Assembly: GCF_004337985.1 (NCBI RefSeq)
Contig: NC_043741.1
Span: forward strand, 5,543,445 to 5,607,444
Length of the DNA: 64,000 nucleotides
Source of the DNA: Pyricularia pennisetigena
Taxonomy: Eukaryota; Ascomycota; Sordariomycetes; Magnaporthales; Pyriculariaceae
Direction: 5' to 3'
Below are positions 52,818-64,000 of the stretch, one piece after another. Each line of letters starts with the position of its first letter. The first letter of the stretch is position 1. Below the pieces are notes generated by a model. It worked only from the letters and a program-made list of their open reading frames with translations, had not been told where the DNA came from and ran no database searches. A program made the position numbers and the translations under genes.

Positions 52818-54158
52818 TTAAAAGACAACATACCCCACAAAGACTGTGCCCGTCACCGTCGTAGTAGTGTATACAGCTTTCGTCTCCGTGATGACAGACG
52901 GGGTTCCTTGTGTAATTGTGACGGTAGCCCCGGACTTGCTGCTGTGACAAGCGGTCAATGGAGGAGGCGTACTGCGCCGTATATCGTCAGTTTCTTTTAT
53001 ACTGAGTTTCATCTGCAGATACACTGGGAAAAGCCGACTGACATTGTTTGGGTGGATATCTTCAAGGTGACCTCGCTGGTGGTCGGTGTGGGCAGAGTTG
53101 TGATACTGGTGTAGGTGACGGTTGATGTTGTTTGAGTGACAGTGACCGTGGTAGCGGCAATCGCAGCCATTGCCTGAAGACCTGGTTTCTCTATTTGATT
53201 GAGATACATGGCAGCGTCAGCAAACCTCATGCAGGTAGTTTATTTTTATTTCTGGCTCAATGGCAGAACGCACTGGTTGGCCAGTGGCACTTAGCAGTCG
53301 TAACAAGCGTCGTGGTGAGTGCCTTTGTTACTGGGCCGGCTGTCGATGTCCGGGTAATGGTCGACTGTGTCGTCACTGTTCGTGTCGGGGGGTATAAGGT
53401 AACCGTCTGGGTCTGGCCAATGTTGCAATCTCGTGTGGTGGTTTTAGGCGGCAGGACCAGCGTCTGTGTCCGTATGATTGTGCTCACGACGGCTTTGGTA
53501 TGGGAAGCCGCATTGTCAGCTATTGCACTATGCTCATTGGAGGGCCCAGTCTTTGGTAGACCATATCAAAAGATAAATTGGGCTCACTGATCGCTCTAGG
53601 GGTACTGGTGATACCAACAATGATGGTTGGAGTAGCCTTTTACCAGTTCCGTCAGTAACAGAGAGCTTTTCGAACTGCTAGAGGGGACTGAAAGCAAACA
53701 TACAGTGACCGTCGTAGTTGCAAGAGGGCCGACTTTGAGATTGATGATACGCTCCGTGGAGATCTGGCGTCCAACCAAAACAAGCTTCCACGGCCCCGTT
53801 CTCATGGCTGAGAATGGTATGTAGCATAGCGAAGTGACCTTTGCACCTGAGTTGCCAATCTCGATAGCAGAACATGCATATTGGTTGTTGTCGGGATCGA
53901 CCAGCACGGGGCTGATGGATTCACGATAGCATCCTTTTGCCACCAGTCAGTCAAGTCTGTCACATTAATTACGCTCAATAGTGGAGCCATACCTTGGAAT
54001 TCAGAGACAAAGCTGAAGTAGTCGTTTGATGATGAATCTATGTAATAAGAGCCACCATTGCTGTAGTCGATGCCTTGGGATGTACAGCTCTGGGCAACAG
54101 CCCCTAGACAGAACAATATGGCTGCTGTAAGAAGCAAGTTAGGTCCCATAACTGCCAT
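52818..54158 (-). CDS. Secreted threonine-rich protein of unknown function
   Basis: A five-exon minus-strand model, 54158-53993, 53933-53704, 53550-53274, 53190-53043 and 52971-52818, is open for 324 residues. It starts with a clear signal peptide (MGPNLLLTAAILFCLGAVAQ). A Cys-containing globular part follows (CTSQGIDYSNGGSYYIDSSS, GCYRESISPVLVDPD, NQYACSAIEIGNSG, VTSLCYIPFSAM). From residue about 125 there are Thr/Val-rich segments such as ATTTVTV, TQTVTLYPPTRTVTTQST, TTLVTTAKC, ATTVTVTQTTSTVTYTS and TTTTVTGTVF, likely O-mannosylated. This looks like a cell-wall or extracellular protein; no enzyme motif is seen. Exons 1-2 are secure. Exons 3-5 were chosen because they keep the Thr-rich frame, and the 3' end could include one more exon. 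Confidence 0.65.
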
Positions 54159-57152
54159 GTTGAATATAAGCCCAGTGGGGATATTTCACTGTTGCAACGC
54201 CACTCATATGTTCTCTGGAAGCACAAAGGGGCCAGCATCTTTACCTTATGTACCGCTCTTGGTAGCTGTTCTGCCCCAAAAACACAGCCGAGCACAGCTA
54301 CCGCCGGCGCGAATCGGCCGATATTGCTCTATATCAACTTCCATTACGACCATAAATTGCTCGACAGAACGCAACGGCCTTGGCCACGACATGGCCACCA
54401 TTAACCTCTTTTAAAGAAGCAGTCATCCTGAGGTCTTGGATGGGACTATACTTTGGTAGCAACGCGATACAACAAAGAAGCAAATTGCTCTGGATTCAGC
54501 CTGAGATGATCGACATGATTACTGTACTTTGAAGGATGGAGCTGCCAGACTTGCACCAAATTTCACAATCAGCAGGCTATCTCGTTCCAAATGCCTTTGA
54601 AACTTATAATGGTAAGCAAACAAATTCGACCAGACTTTGATATGTAAGGCCACTTCCTTAATATGGCCATGACATATATGTGTTATGGACGAGGGATTCG
54701 ACCGTTCTTCACACGAGAGCGGTCTCGTACTGCTTTCTGTCGATGGGAAATGCTACCCCAGCCTCCTTCCCATAAATGAATTTGAAGCTCCATGCCACCC
54801 GCCGTAAAGGAGGCTAAAGCAGATACCGGAGACAGTGAATGGAAGCCTCCAGTATTGATGACGATGATAGTGGTGTTTTACCCAATATATAGCATTACTC
54901 GGCAGATCATAACCGATCAGTAATTTTTTGGTACCTGGGGCCAGGGGCCTTTTCCTGCACCATCTGGACTCAACTGCAAGTGAGTCTAGTGTATTTGAGG
55001 CGTAAGGATGCCTGCTTGCGATTCCACGAATACCAAAATCATGAGGACTAAAAAAGGATCGGCAACAACATGATGAGCGGGGGTCTGACATAGCGGTAAA
55101 GGTGTCTGGGATCACTTTCTTGATACCCGCTGATAAGTATAGCCGGGTCATCAAGATCTTGCAATGATGAAGATTGGTCTTTGGATTTACCCCGAGCCGG
55201 CTCGAACCATGCCGGGGGTTTTCTGATATTTGCCGAGGCTGAAAGCCGTTTGGTCAATTGCAGACACAAGACGGCACGGAATTTTGGATACAACCAATAA
55301 TAAGGAGTGAGGATCTAGGTCTACCAAGAAAAATGAATGAGTTGGGAATCTTAGTATCTTGTGAAGTTTTTCGATATTGTTGTCGCGAAGGTGGAAGGAT
55401 TGATGCAACTCATTGCACCAACAAAGAAGGAACTAACCATTCAGTGTAAAATCAGAACAAACTGGATTTGGAGAGAAGGCACGATGTAGCACTAGAATAG
55501 AGTCTAGTAGTTCGAGCCAGGTGTATCGCGTCAAAGTAAACTGGCCTGATTTAGGCACCACAGCTCAATTCAACCTGCCAATTTAGCAATTTGTATCCCT
55601 GTCTTTTATGCAGTCCAACACCAACTTCCCAGCCGCCCTTGCAGGATTTTATTGACAGGTTTGCTCTTCTCCTCTCATTTCTCGCCAGTAATGGATTATA
55701 TTAACTGCACACAGCTACCTTGTCTTCATATAACTGGACTTTCGCGCCGATGCGCATTGGAGCTGGCCCGCCCCGCCTGCAATAGCCCATACTTTATTCC
55801 TAGGCCGTCGTGATCTATTTATATCAACAAAAACGTGCTTCCACATCTCGGTCTGGCCGCGCTGATGAGCACAAGACGATGATCATCCGTTCCAGACCAA
55901 AAATAGTTCGAGAGGCGTAGGTATCGCACTGCTACTCGCACTACTTGCAACAGTGGACCTCCATCTTTTTCAGTCAAGCGTAAGGAAACCCATCTCTTCC
56001 AGTTTGTGAGTATGCATCGGAGTTGTGTAGCTGAGAGAGCTATTCTAATCAAATATATTATCCATTTTACCCGACAAATCTGTGATGATACATATGCAAA
56101 CCACATGTCAACCTGTTTATCAGAGAACTTTAGGTAAGTGACTTGCAATGTAAGTGGCACTCGTCAACAGGGTGAAAACAAACATCCATAGTTCAAATTC
56201 ACCTTGAGAGGCTCGCTTCTAATCGCCAATCTGGGTATCACACTAGCTGTGTGTATAGCTGGCTGATCCGCAATTCTTAGCATAGAATTGACACACAAGT
56301 GACCTAGGTAAGATGATTCTACAGCTGTTATCACGCCTCGGTTTTCCGTCTGTTCTTATCGGCTACGAATCCCGCGGTTCCGGGTTGTCCTACCCATGTG
56401 CATCGTGGCAAGCATGCTCGTCAGCCTCATGGCTACCTTTACGTTCTACGAGGACATGTCCAATGGTATGAGAGTGTGTCATCATGGGAGTGTACTATCT
56501 TTTCCACGCTATTGTGTGTGGCACAGATAGGAGCTTATAGCCCGTTGCAACTAGATGGATTCAATATCAGCAAGTAAGACACAGCTTGGCATCACGTATA
56601 CCAGTGACACGCCAGCCAGTCAACTTCCAGCTGCTCGTCCATAGCATTAGACAGAAGGATCTGCGAGAACTACCTTACATAGCCCACCTCAGAAGATATC
56701 AAGGGTGGGAAACATATGCCTCCCGATGGGACTCTGCTCCTGCCCACCAGGAGTAGACATGACCTACTGGCCAAGAATTACAGGAAAACTCACCTTCCAT
56801 TTCCATCAGCATGGCTGCAAGACGCAGTAAGAAGACATCTAACCTACATGAGGGTGCGTACAGTTGTTCAGCTATCAGCAACCATGCCGCTGTGCAGCAA
56901 ACCCCTGCTAGCTTGGCTTGAGGCTGGCTGTCTGCAGCGTGAAGCGAAATCACAGGAAGATTGCATTGGAATGATGGAGATCTTGAAGTCGCCACATCTT
57001 GCAGCTTGTTCTGCCATGAGAGAAGCTGGTGGTCTAGCAGCTGGAAATGATATAAAATGGACTGTTTGGCACCGCTGGAGGCATACTGTCATACGCAGTA
57101 GGCTTCCCTCAGTTTCGGTTCACCACGCCAACCTTTCAAATACGTCACCAAT
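54159..57152. other. Intergenic, 3.0 kb, upstream of the laccase
   Basis: No gene is recognised; ORFs here resemble nothing known. It holds the promoters of the minus-strand secreted protein (left end) and of the laccase (right end). Confidence 0.5.
57051..57057 (+). promoter_or_regulatory. TATA box candidate of the laccase gene
   Basis: TATAAAA lies 102 bp before the ATG, a usual distance for an inducible fungal gene. Confidence 0.5.
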
Positions 57153-59358
57153 ATGAATCTTTGGGGCACCATCTCAGGCTTTGCCCTGGCTCTTTTCTGG
57201 GCTGGCGCTGCCCAAGCGGACCCTATACCAATCCTCAAGCCAGATCCCATCGTCCCAGCTGGCGCCCTTCAGGCTAGGCAGACTATCACCCCTGGCGGTG
57301 CTCCCTGTGGCGAGCATGGTCCAACAAACCGCCGTTGCTGGAAGAACAACTGGAATGTCAGCACGGATTATGAGGGTGTCATTCCTACGGGAACTACACG
57401 GACGGTCTGTTTCTCTCTTAGATATCTCACAAGAAGCCCTTTCCCCTTGTTGCTTGGAACATTATGTTTTTCCTTCTCCAAAAAAACGTCCGATATCAAC
57501 TGCTAACGGCTCTATAGTTCGACTTGTACATCACCAATGTATCCTCATATGCTGGGGCTGATGGTGTCGCCAAGCCGGTCATGCTGATTAATGGTGAGAT
57601 GCTATGCTTATACGACGTAACCATCCATCCCACGAGCAATCTGTGCTAAGCAACTTGTTTTACAGGAGCTTTCCCCGGTCCAGCCATACAGTGTGGTGAG
57701 TGTTTTCACTTTGTATAGGCTATTCAAGCTTTCTGGTGATCTGACAGCGACTGTCCACAGATTGGGGTGATTGGTTGGAACTCCGTGTTCACAATCAACT
57801 AAGAGACAATGGGTAAGAAAATCTGGCCTCCTGGTCATTGTCGCCTCTCGACTTTTACTCTGTTGCTAATAGGATGGGAACAGCACGGGCATTCATTGGC
57901 ATGGTATGCACCAACTCAATAGTAACAACCAGGATGGTGCAAACGGGGTCACCGAGTGTCCTATCCCTCCAGGGAGTAGCCGAAGCTACACTTTCAGAGC
58001 TGTAAACTATGGCTCCAGCTGGTTTCACAGGTAAGCAGTCCGCGAGAAATATTTGCATGTTTTTTCAACCTCTATATACCGACAGCACAACCACTTGATG
58101 CTGACCTTTCTGGTTTACTTTTTGTAGTCATTTTTCAACACAATACGGCAATGGTGTCGTGGGATCTGTCATCGTCCACGGACCTGCCAGTGCTAATTAC
58201 GATGTCGACCTCGGTCCATATATAATCACGGACTGGTACCATGAGACAGCAGACAGGCTGCAGCTTAGGGCGGAGACAGGTGGCCCTCCAGTGGCAAACA
58301 ACATAGTCTTTAACGGCACAAACATCAACCCCAAAGGCAGTGGAGGCCGGTATAACCGTGTCAAGCTGACCAGGGGCAAGAAGCATCGGCTTCGAATCAT
58401 CAACACGTCGGTAGATGTCGGATTCACAGTCTCGCTCGTTGGACACAACTTTACCGTGATTGCTACTGACCTTGTCCCTGTCGAGCCCATTGTCAAGTCT
58501 CAGCTGTTCCTCGGGGTCGGTCAGCGATATGATGTGATAATCGATGCAAACCAGCCGGTTGCGAATTATTGGTTCAACGCCACACTGGGAGGCGGTGGCC
58601 GCTGCGGCACGACTGAAAATCCGTTCCCTGCATCGATTTTCGAGTATGAGGGAGCCCCCAGCAGCGCCAATCCCACAAACCGTGGGACCCCCATCACTGC
58701 CGACTGCCGCGATTCTACTGGCTTCGCGCCTGTAGTGAAGCGTGTAGCCCCAAGAGACCAGTTCGCCGCGCAATTCAAGGAACTCCCCGTCGATGTAACG
58801 CAGGTTCTCACAACCCGCGGTACTGTTTTCCATTGGTTGGTCAACGGATCTGCCATCGACGTCGAGTGGGACAAGCCCATCCTTCAATACGTCGCGGAGA
58901 AGAACACGTCCTGGCCGCGCGCGGCGAACGTGGTGAGCATGCCCAAACGCAACGTGTGGACTTTTTGGGTCATCAACAACCTCCGGGCCGGGCTTCCGCA
59001 CCCCATCCACCTCCACGGGCACGACCTCCTGCTCTTGGGAACGGGCGAGAGCGGCACGTTTGATGGGACGCGGGACGTTGGCCTGCTCAACTTCAACAAC
59101 CCAGTTCGAAGGGACGTGGCAATGCTGCCTGGTGGGTGGATGGTGCTTGCGTTCGAGACCAAGAACCCCGGTGCGTGGTTGATGCACTGCCATATCGGCT
59201 GGCACGTCAGTCAGGGGCTGAGCGTTCAGTTTCTCGAGCTTCCGGATGAGATACCCAACGTCATGAAGCTGGACCAGGTACAGCCTACCTGTGAAGCATG
59301 GAGACGGTATTGGCCGACCGCTGCTTATCCGAAGCTGGACTCGGGTTTGAGGAGGTAA
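57153..59358 (+). CDS. Secreted ascomycete laccase (multicopper oxidase)
   Basis: Exons 57153-57404, 57518-57593, 57666-57695, 57761-57812, 57884-58030 and 58128-59358 encode 595 residues. The signal peptide MNLWGTISGFALALFWAGAA is followed by a propeptide-like stretch. All four copper motifs are present: HWHG (141-144), WFHSHF (183-188), HPIHLHGHD (477-485) and HCHIGWH (539-545), with Cys540 as the T1 ligand. The residue five after His545, the axial position, is Leu550, which in laccases goes with a medium to high redox potential. The C-terminus DSGLRR resembles the DSGL plug of ascomycete laccases, where a short tail after it is removed. Expected role: one-electron oxidation of phenols with oxygen, in lignin, melanin or detoxification chemistry. 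The 30-nt exon 3 and 52-nt exon 4 are needed for the frame. Confidence 0.95.
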
Positions 59359-60764
59359 CTGCCGGTTGAGAAAAGATGGCTTCGGCCAGAGATTGATGGT
59401 GGCGCTTTCAAGGGTCGGGTTTGACAACGTATAAAAGCGTTCTTTCGTTCTGCTTCCTTTTTCTATATCTATTTGTGCCAAAGTGCTTTTCGCGAAGCAT
59501 GTTAACGAAGTCTGTCATCCACAAATATAACAAAGCATAACAATCAACGAAATAACAATTATGATCAGTTTCCTCTTGCATCCGTTTTTTCCCCAATATA
59601 AGTGACATAACTTTTAGCCTGCCAGCTCTCCTTTTAGCAAGATCTGGTCCATGATTCGTTATCGTGAACAACATCACTCGTGGGATGAAACTAAAGCACG
59701 CCCAGTGGTGCCATTCTGTCTTGCACGTGCAAGCAACCTACTGCATGGCGGGCAAAGTCCGAGGAGCTGAAAAGCACATGGAAAAGCAATGCGATCTTTT
59801 CGCCCCGGCCAATTTAGCCGGTTGGCCGNNNNNNNNNNNNNNNNNNNNNNNNNNNNNNNNNNNNNNNNNNNTCATGCCTCCTGCAGTGACCCCCTTTTTC
59901 CACACCACCACCTTTTTTTTTTGTTTTTTGGGCCGCTGACGATTCCCGCCCTTCAGTAGGGCTATGCCGCCTGGCTAAATCCCTCCTGCAAGACCCGGCC
60001 CGAGCCCATCCCCGGGACACCACTCCAGGCAGGTCAATGCCATCCCACATGGCTATTGGGCGGGCTTTGGCGACGTCCCTGGATACATAGTGTATCAGAT
60101 ACTTTGACCGGCTTGCTGCTGTAGACGACTAGAAGTGAAAAAAAAAGAGAGGAATAAAATGCTGCAGATGTTAGTTTTGTTCGGATTTTTTGAGAGTTTT
60201 GGTCCGCGCTGTTTTAGGGGGAAGCGACAGATAAAGGGATTCGAGGACCTGCCAGCAAGGTCCCTAGTCTGCCGCTTGCAATCTAAAGTTTTGAAATGAC
60301 TCTTTGAATGCTGTGGCGCGGATAGCTAGGGTAGCTTGTCCTCCATACACACACTCAATGATTGTGACGGGGGGACGGCATTGGCGAGGCCAAAGGGAAA
60401 GCACATGGCGATGCTAGAGACATTGTGATAAAGAAAGACCATTTCAAGGCATTTCACAGCCAAAGGCCCCCATATCAGCTTCACCGTTTGCTGTTATTCA
60501 CAGATTATAGTAGACCCCATCTCACAGATGATATTTTGTATGTAGCGCGAGAAGGGGATGAACCAATCACCTTGATTGGAGTAATTCTTGGAAAGAGCTT
60601 CGCTGCTTGATTTTTCGTTCCAAGTTATGCATCATGACATTATTAATCCAGAGTGTCTCTGACCTGGCCTTGGTGGGTTTGTTGGACTGAATAGCTTCCC
60701 GAAAGAAATACATCGTAACAAGATGTCACATCACAATACACGAGTTTTCAGGCCGACGTTGAGA
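59359..60764. other. Intergenic, 1.4 kb, with a small assembly gap
   Basis: Lies between the 3' ends of the laccase and of the minus-strand coiled-coil gene. No gene is recognised. It contains 43 N. Confidence 0.5.
59829..59871. other. Assembly gap, 43 N
   Basis: A run of N bases flanked by unique sequence. Confidence 0.99.
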
Positions 60765-62618
60765 CTAGGACGTCTCGCCTTCCCTCTGCATGAGAACCCC
60801 CCGCGCGCCGGGAGGACCACCACCTTGCGGACCCGACTGGCCCTGCGAGGCGCCGTCGGCGGCGCCGTCGACGCCAACCGAGGAGCCGCCCGCGGCCTCG
60901 AGCGCGGCCCGCCTCTCGTCCTCCTTGATCTGGTTCTCCTCCTCCTCCTGGGCGGCCAGGTGCTGGCTGGCAGCCATGGCGGCGGCGGCGCGCTCGACCT
61001 CAGCCAGCCTGGCGGTCTCGGCGGGGTCGATGAGGTCGTCGTCGTCGCTCCACATGGGGTCGTCGTCGGGCACCTCGGGCATGGCCATGCGCTTCCAGAA
61101 CCGGACCTCCTGCCGCAGCGCAATGTTCTCGACGCGCGCCTCGTACCTCGACGGGTCCGCATCGTAGCCCGTGCGGAACTGTCGTACCGCCTCGTTGAGC
61201 CGGCCCGCCCGCTCCTGGACGTCCCAGATCTGCTCGCGCAGTCGAGCGTTCTCCTCGCGCGCCTCGGCCAGCTGCTGCCGGTACGACCGGTGCCATGCCG
61301 ACACGTCCGTCACGGTGCGCGCCTTGTGGTCGTGCGCCTGCCGTACCATGTTGGCCATGACGTTTGCGTACTGCTGCAGGAGCTCTGAGTTGGCGTCCCG
61401 CTCATGCAGTGCCTTTTCGAGGGTTTCTGAGAGGATGGAGATGAGGCGGTCAAGATTCTCGGCTAATTTTCGTACGGGCGATCCAGGTCAGCTCACCGTG
61501 TCCAGGCATTGTTTCCTTTCATCTTTCGTTCAGCTCTGGGTACAAATCCCAGCAGCTGGCAACTACTTACTTGTGCTCGGGTCGTCGGCGCCAGCGATTA
61601 TTTCCTGATTCGACAGGTTCTGATGCCTGGCGCGCGCCCTGATTCTGCCGACCAACGATACAACCTCCTCCAGCACTCTCCTGTTTTCCGCCAGCTGGCT
61701 GCTCAGGTCGTCGACCATTCCGTATATGTGGCTGAGCTCCTGCTGATGGCCGGCCGGGGTGGGGCCGACCATGCCGACGCCCATGCCGGCGCCGTTCATG
61801 CCGTTCATGATTGCGAGCGGAGGCGGTGCCTGATCCGGTTCCGAGAAGGATGACGAGCGTGGGCGGGTCTTGTCTGGAAGGGCACAGTGGCGGTTATTGT
61901 CGACCGAGGGCGGCCACGGAACTTGCTGAAGCGACTCTTTGTGTGGTGGCGGCAGAGGCGGAGCACAGGGCAGGGCTCGTGCGCTAGGGGCGGTATACGG
62001 CACTACCAAGGGCTCCCTTCGCGCCGCTCCCGAGGTGGCGGTGACTTGGATAGCCTTGGGTCGTCGCAGACGCACGGCGCGAGCCGATCGAATTCCTTCT
62101 TCCTTGAGGGGCCAGTCGGAGGAGTGCGGGGGTTCCCAGGAGCAATCAATCAGTGGGGATGCTGTCTGGTCCGCTGGCGGCAAAGAAGCCCTGTTTAGGC
62201 TGGCGAGATAGCTTTCGTACTCCAAGTTCTCGAGGGTGATTGGGGAGCTGCGGTCAAGAAGCACGGGATGCGATCCAAGAGGGCGGGGACCGATTGGGTG
62301 AGGTTTCGTCGACGAGGCGATTCGGGGCTCGAGGTCGGGCTCTCCAACAGTGGCGCGGAACAATCGCTCGTTGACCAAATCACGGAGTGGTGGTGTCGAT
62401 TGAGCAGGTGGAAACAAGGTTGGATCCGTCGACTCGGATGCTACTAGACTTGAGCCTTGATCACGAGGAACTGATGCCGCGTCTGTTGTCGAGTTTAGCT
62501 TGGCTCGGTGCGGCACAGTGTCCACAGTCGGTAGCGCAGACAAGGTATTTTCTGTGCAGGGGAGTGACATCTGGCTGCCGCTTTGGCTTAGCGGAGCCTT
62601 GGCGTTGTCAGGGTCCAT
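60765..62618 (-). CDS. Coiled-coil protein with disordered N-terminus, unknown function
   Basis: Minus-strand exons 62618-61571 and 61462-60765 encode 581 residues. Residues 1 to about 270 are Pro/Ser-rich and disordered. From about 290 a helical part begins (ELSHIYGMVDDLSSQLAENR, VVSLVGRIRARARHQNLSN), and the intron joins it to ENLDRLISILSETLEKAL and a long coiled coil (AWHRSYRQQLAEAREENARL, REQIWDVQERAGRLNEAV). Then come the compact motif RQEVRFWKRMAMPE, an acidic SDDDDLIDP, and an Ala/Glu-rich tail. No enzyme motif, signal peptide or membrane segment is seen. The well-ordered coiled-coil half looks like a conserved fungal protein, perhaps a structural or scaffold component, but I do not recognise a named family. 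The Met at 62618 gives the longest open frame. Confidence 0.8.
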
Positions 62619-63516
62619 CGTCGGCCGATCTTGACTTTGAATTGAGGCTGAACTGGGGAACCTGGGCCATGATAATATCTGAACGTCAGCGCAAGTCGAG
62701 GAAACATGAATATGTAATTCAAGTAGAATTTACTCTGGTAAAATCATCAATCTCACTTTGTCTTCACTTGTGTGAGTTTCCGCTCGCATTCGAATGCACA
62801 CTACAACAGTACCCAGTCGAGGCCAGGACTCCATATAATCAGGCTGATGAGTGCAAAACAGAGAGAAGAATAAGAAAAATTAAAAAAAAAAAGGTCCCAA
62901 ATCAATAAATCGAACTCTTGTTGTTAATTTCTAGAATTTTTTGTGCGTCATTCCTCAAGCTGAGGAGATTGCGTGGATGGCCGATGGGGGAGAGGTCCGG
63001 GTCTGCCAGGCTAACTAGAGGGTTGGATTTGTTTCTTGGTATGAAAAAACAAACGAAAGGAGTTACTTCGTAACTAGAAAAGATGGCCGAAGAGATAGCA
63101 ACTTTATTTGCTGGCTTTGTTTGCCCATCCCATTCACCTCAGCACCCATTCTTCTACTACTCTGTGTTGCCTGTAATATCAATACATTTACATTTACTTC
63201 ATGCACCCACAATGATACCGAGACATAAGGGCACAGAACATGGCATGCAGTGCTTTCTTCATTAATTAGAATACAAATACAATTCAGAATAATTATACTT
63301 TTAGGCTCCAAGGATGTCTCCAAAGCAAAGAAAAGCACAAAACCCCACCCTATTAGTAATAAGCAACCCAACCCGTGGCTCCAAACAGAACAACGTACAC
63401 CAAGAAAAAAAAGAAAGTCAAAAAAAAAAAAAAAAAAAAAAAAAATCAAAGAAGAAGCGTATCAACTCCCGATGCGTTCAAATTACAAAAACTGACAAAC
63501 ACCCATCCTGCTACTC
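62619..63516. other. Intergenic, 0.9 kb, with A-rich tract
   Basis: No gene is recognised. An interrupted A-tract at about 63420-63447 lies close to the stop codon of the permease gene. The left part is presumably the promoter of the coiled-coil gene. Confidence 0.5.
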
Positions 63517-64000
63517 CTACTCCGCAGGGTAGGTACCCGTGACCAGATCGGCCTCGTGCGCCTTGACGAACCCGCACCGCGTCCAGGCCTTGTGGCCAAT
63601 GTACAGCATGGCAAACAGGATCAGGCTCACGTAAGCGACAAAGAACTCGGTCACGCTCCACGGCAGGAACGCGGTGAAGCCCTGAGTGATGATGATGAGC
63701 AGGTTGAAAAAGATGCCGTACCACGTCAGCCACGGCTGCGCGGGCGCCTGGTATGGCAGCTGCTCCGCCGGGATTCCCTGAACGCTGAGCGCCCGGCGGA
63801 AGAAGAGGTGCGAGACGTTGATCGAGGTCCACGAGATGAAACCGGCCACGCCCGAGATGTTCATGAGCCAGTTGAACACAGTCGTTCCGCCCTCCGATTC
63901 GTTCAGGAAGCCCAGGAGACCCCAGATGGCCGTACAGCCGATGGCGTAGTAGGGAACGCCCCACGAGGTAGTCTTCATCATCCAGCGGGGAGCGAGGTGC
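63517..64000 (-). CDS. Amino-acid permease (APC family), C-terminal part only
   Basis: The gene enters from the right edge and ends at 63517, so only about the last 160 residues are visible. They begin HLAPRWMMKTTSWGVPYYAI, a typical motif of fungal amino-acid permeases before the ninth helix or so. This is followed by GVAGFISWTSINVSHLFFRR, and then two more helices (WYGIFFNLLIIITQGFTAF, EFFVAYVSLILFAMLYIGHK) and a short cytosolic tail ending TYPAE. Expected in the plasma membrane as a proton-coupled amino-acid importer. The substrate cannot be judged from this fragment. Confidence 0.92.
   Translation of the reverse strand, partial: HLAPRWMMKTTSWGVPYYAIGCTAIWGLLGFLNESEGGTTVFNWLMNISGVAGFISWTSINVSHLFFRRALSVQGIPAEQLPYQAPAQPWLTWYGIFFNLLIIITQGFTAFLPWSVTEFFVAYVSLILFAMLYIGHKAWTRCGFVKAHEADLVTGTYPAE

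Noticed and set aside
36870..59358. Biosynthetic gene cluster (DOMON protein, MFS, laccase, hydrolase)
   Set aside because: There is no backbone enzyme (PKS, NRPS, terpene cyclase), and housekeeping MCM2 lies in the middle.
58135..59481. 448-codon minus-strand ORF opposite the laccase
   Set aside because: It is the shadow of the laccase exon, which has all copper motifs in the plus frame.

Overview
This 64 kb window is nuclear DNA of a filamentous ascomycete, most likely a Sordariomycete. Genes are split by short introns (about 65-125 bp) with GT..AG borders, and branch sites of the CTAAC/CTGAC type are visible. The proteins (GH3 beta-glucosidase with a PA14 insert, ascomycete laccase, DOMON-cytochrome b561, MARVEL membrane protein, fungal bZIP) are typical of that group. 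A placement in or near Magnaporthales is only an impression from the wide intergenic spaces, the scattered TACCTA/TAGGTA motifs and the many A/T homopolymers. No ribosomal RNA, tRNA, CRISPR array or intact transposon was seen.

Layout. 1-7.5 kb: a patatin-like protein on the minus strand whose nucleophile serine is glycine, then a 3.2 kb empty stretch and a four-helix MARVEL protein. 7.5-10.5 kb: intergenic DNA containing one uninterrupted run of 586 A. 10.5-18 kb: a compact block with a caspase-fold/C2H2 zinc-finger fusion, a Gfo/Idh/MocA oxidoreductase, a hotdog thioesterase with a 21-nt exon, and a divergent RNA pseudouridine synthase. 18-36.7 kb: a gene-poor 18.7 kb with a single recognisable gene, a bZIP factor with an unusual basic region, and two assembly gaps. 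36.7-51.3 kb: a gene-dense block with a DOMON-cytochrome b561 protein, a UBR-box protein of the UBR7/Mlo2 type, the replicative helicase subunit MCM2 (with MluI cell-cycle boxes in the shared promoter), a GH3 beta-glucosidase and an MFS transporter. 51.3-64 kb: a secreted threonine-rich protein, a laccase, a large coiled-coil protein of unknown function, and the 3' end of an amino-acid permease cut by the window edge.

The genes do not form an obvious biosynthetic cluster. A loose theme is secreted or plasma-membrane biology (laccase, DOMON-b561, GH3, MARVEL protein, MFS and amino-acid transporters) mixed with housekeeping genes (MCM2, pseudouridine synthase). The least ordinary items are the caspase-zinc-finger fusion, the patatin with a substituted nucleophile, the bZIP factor isolated in a large non-coding region, and the 586-nt poly(A). 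Exon models were built by eye from splice sites and checked by reading-frame arithmetic; each complete model stays open from ATG to stop.
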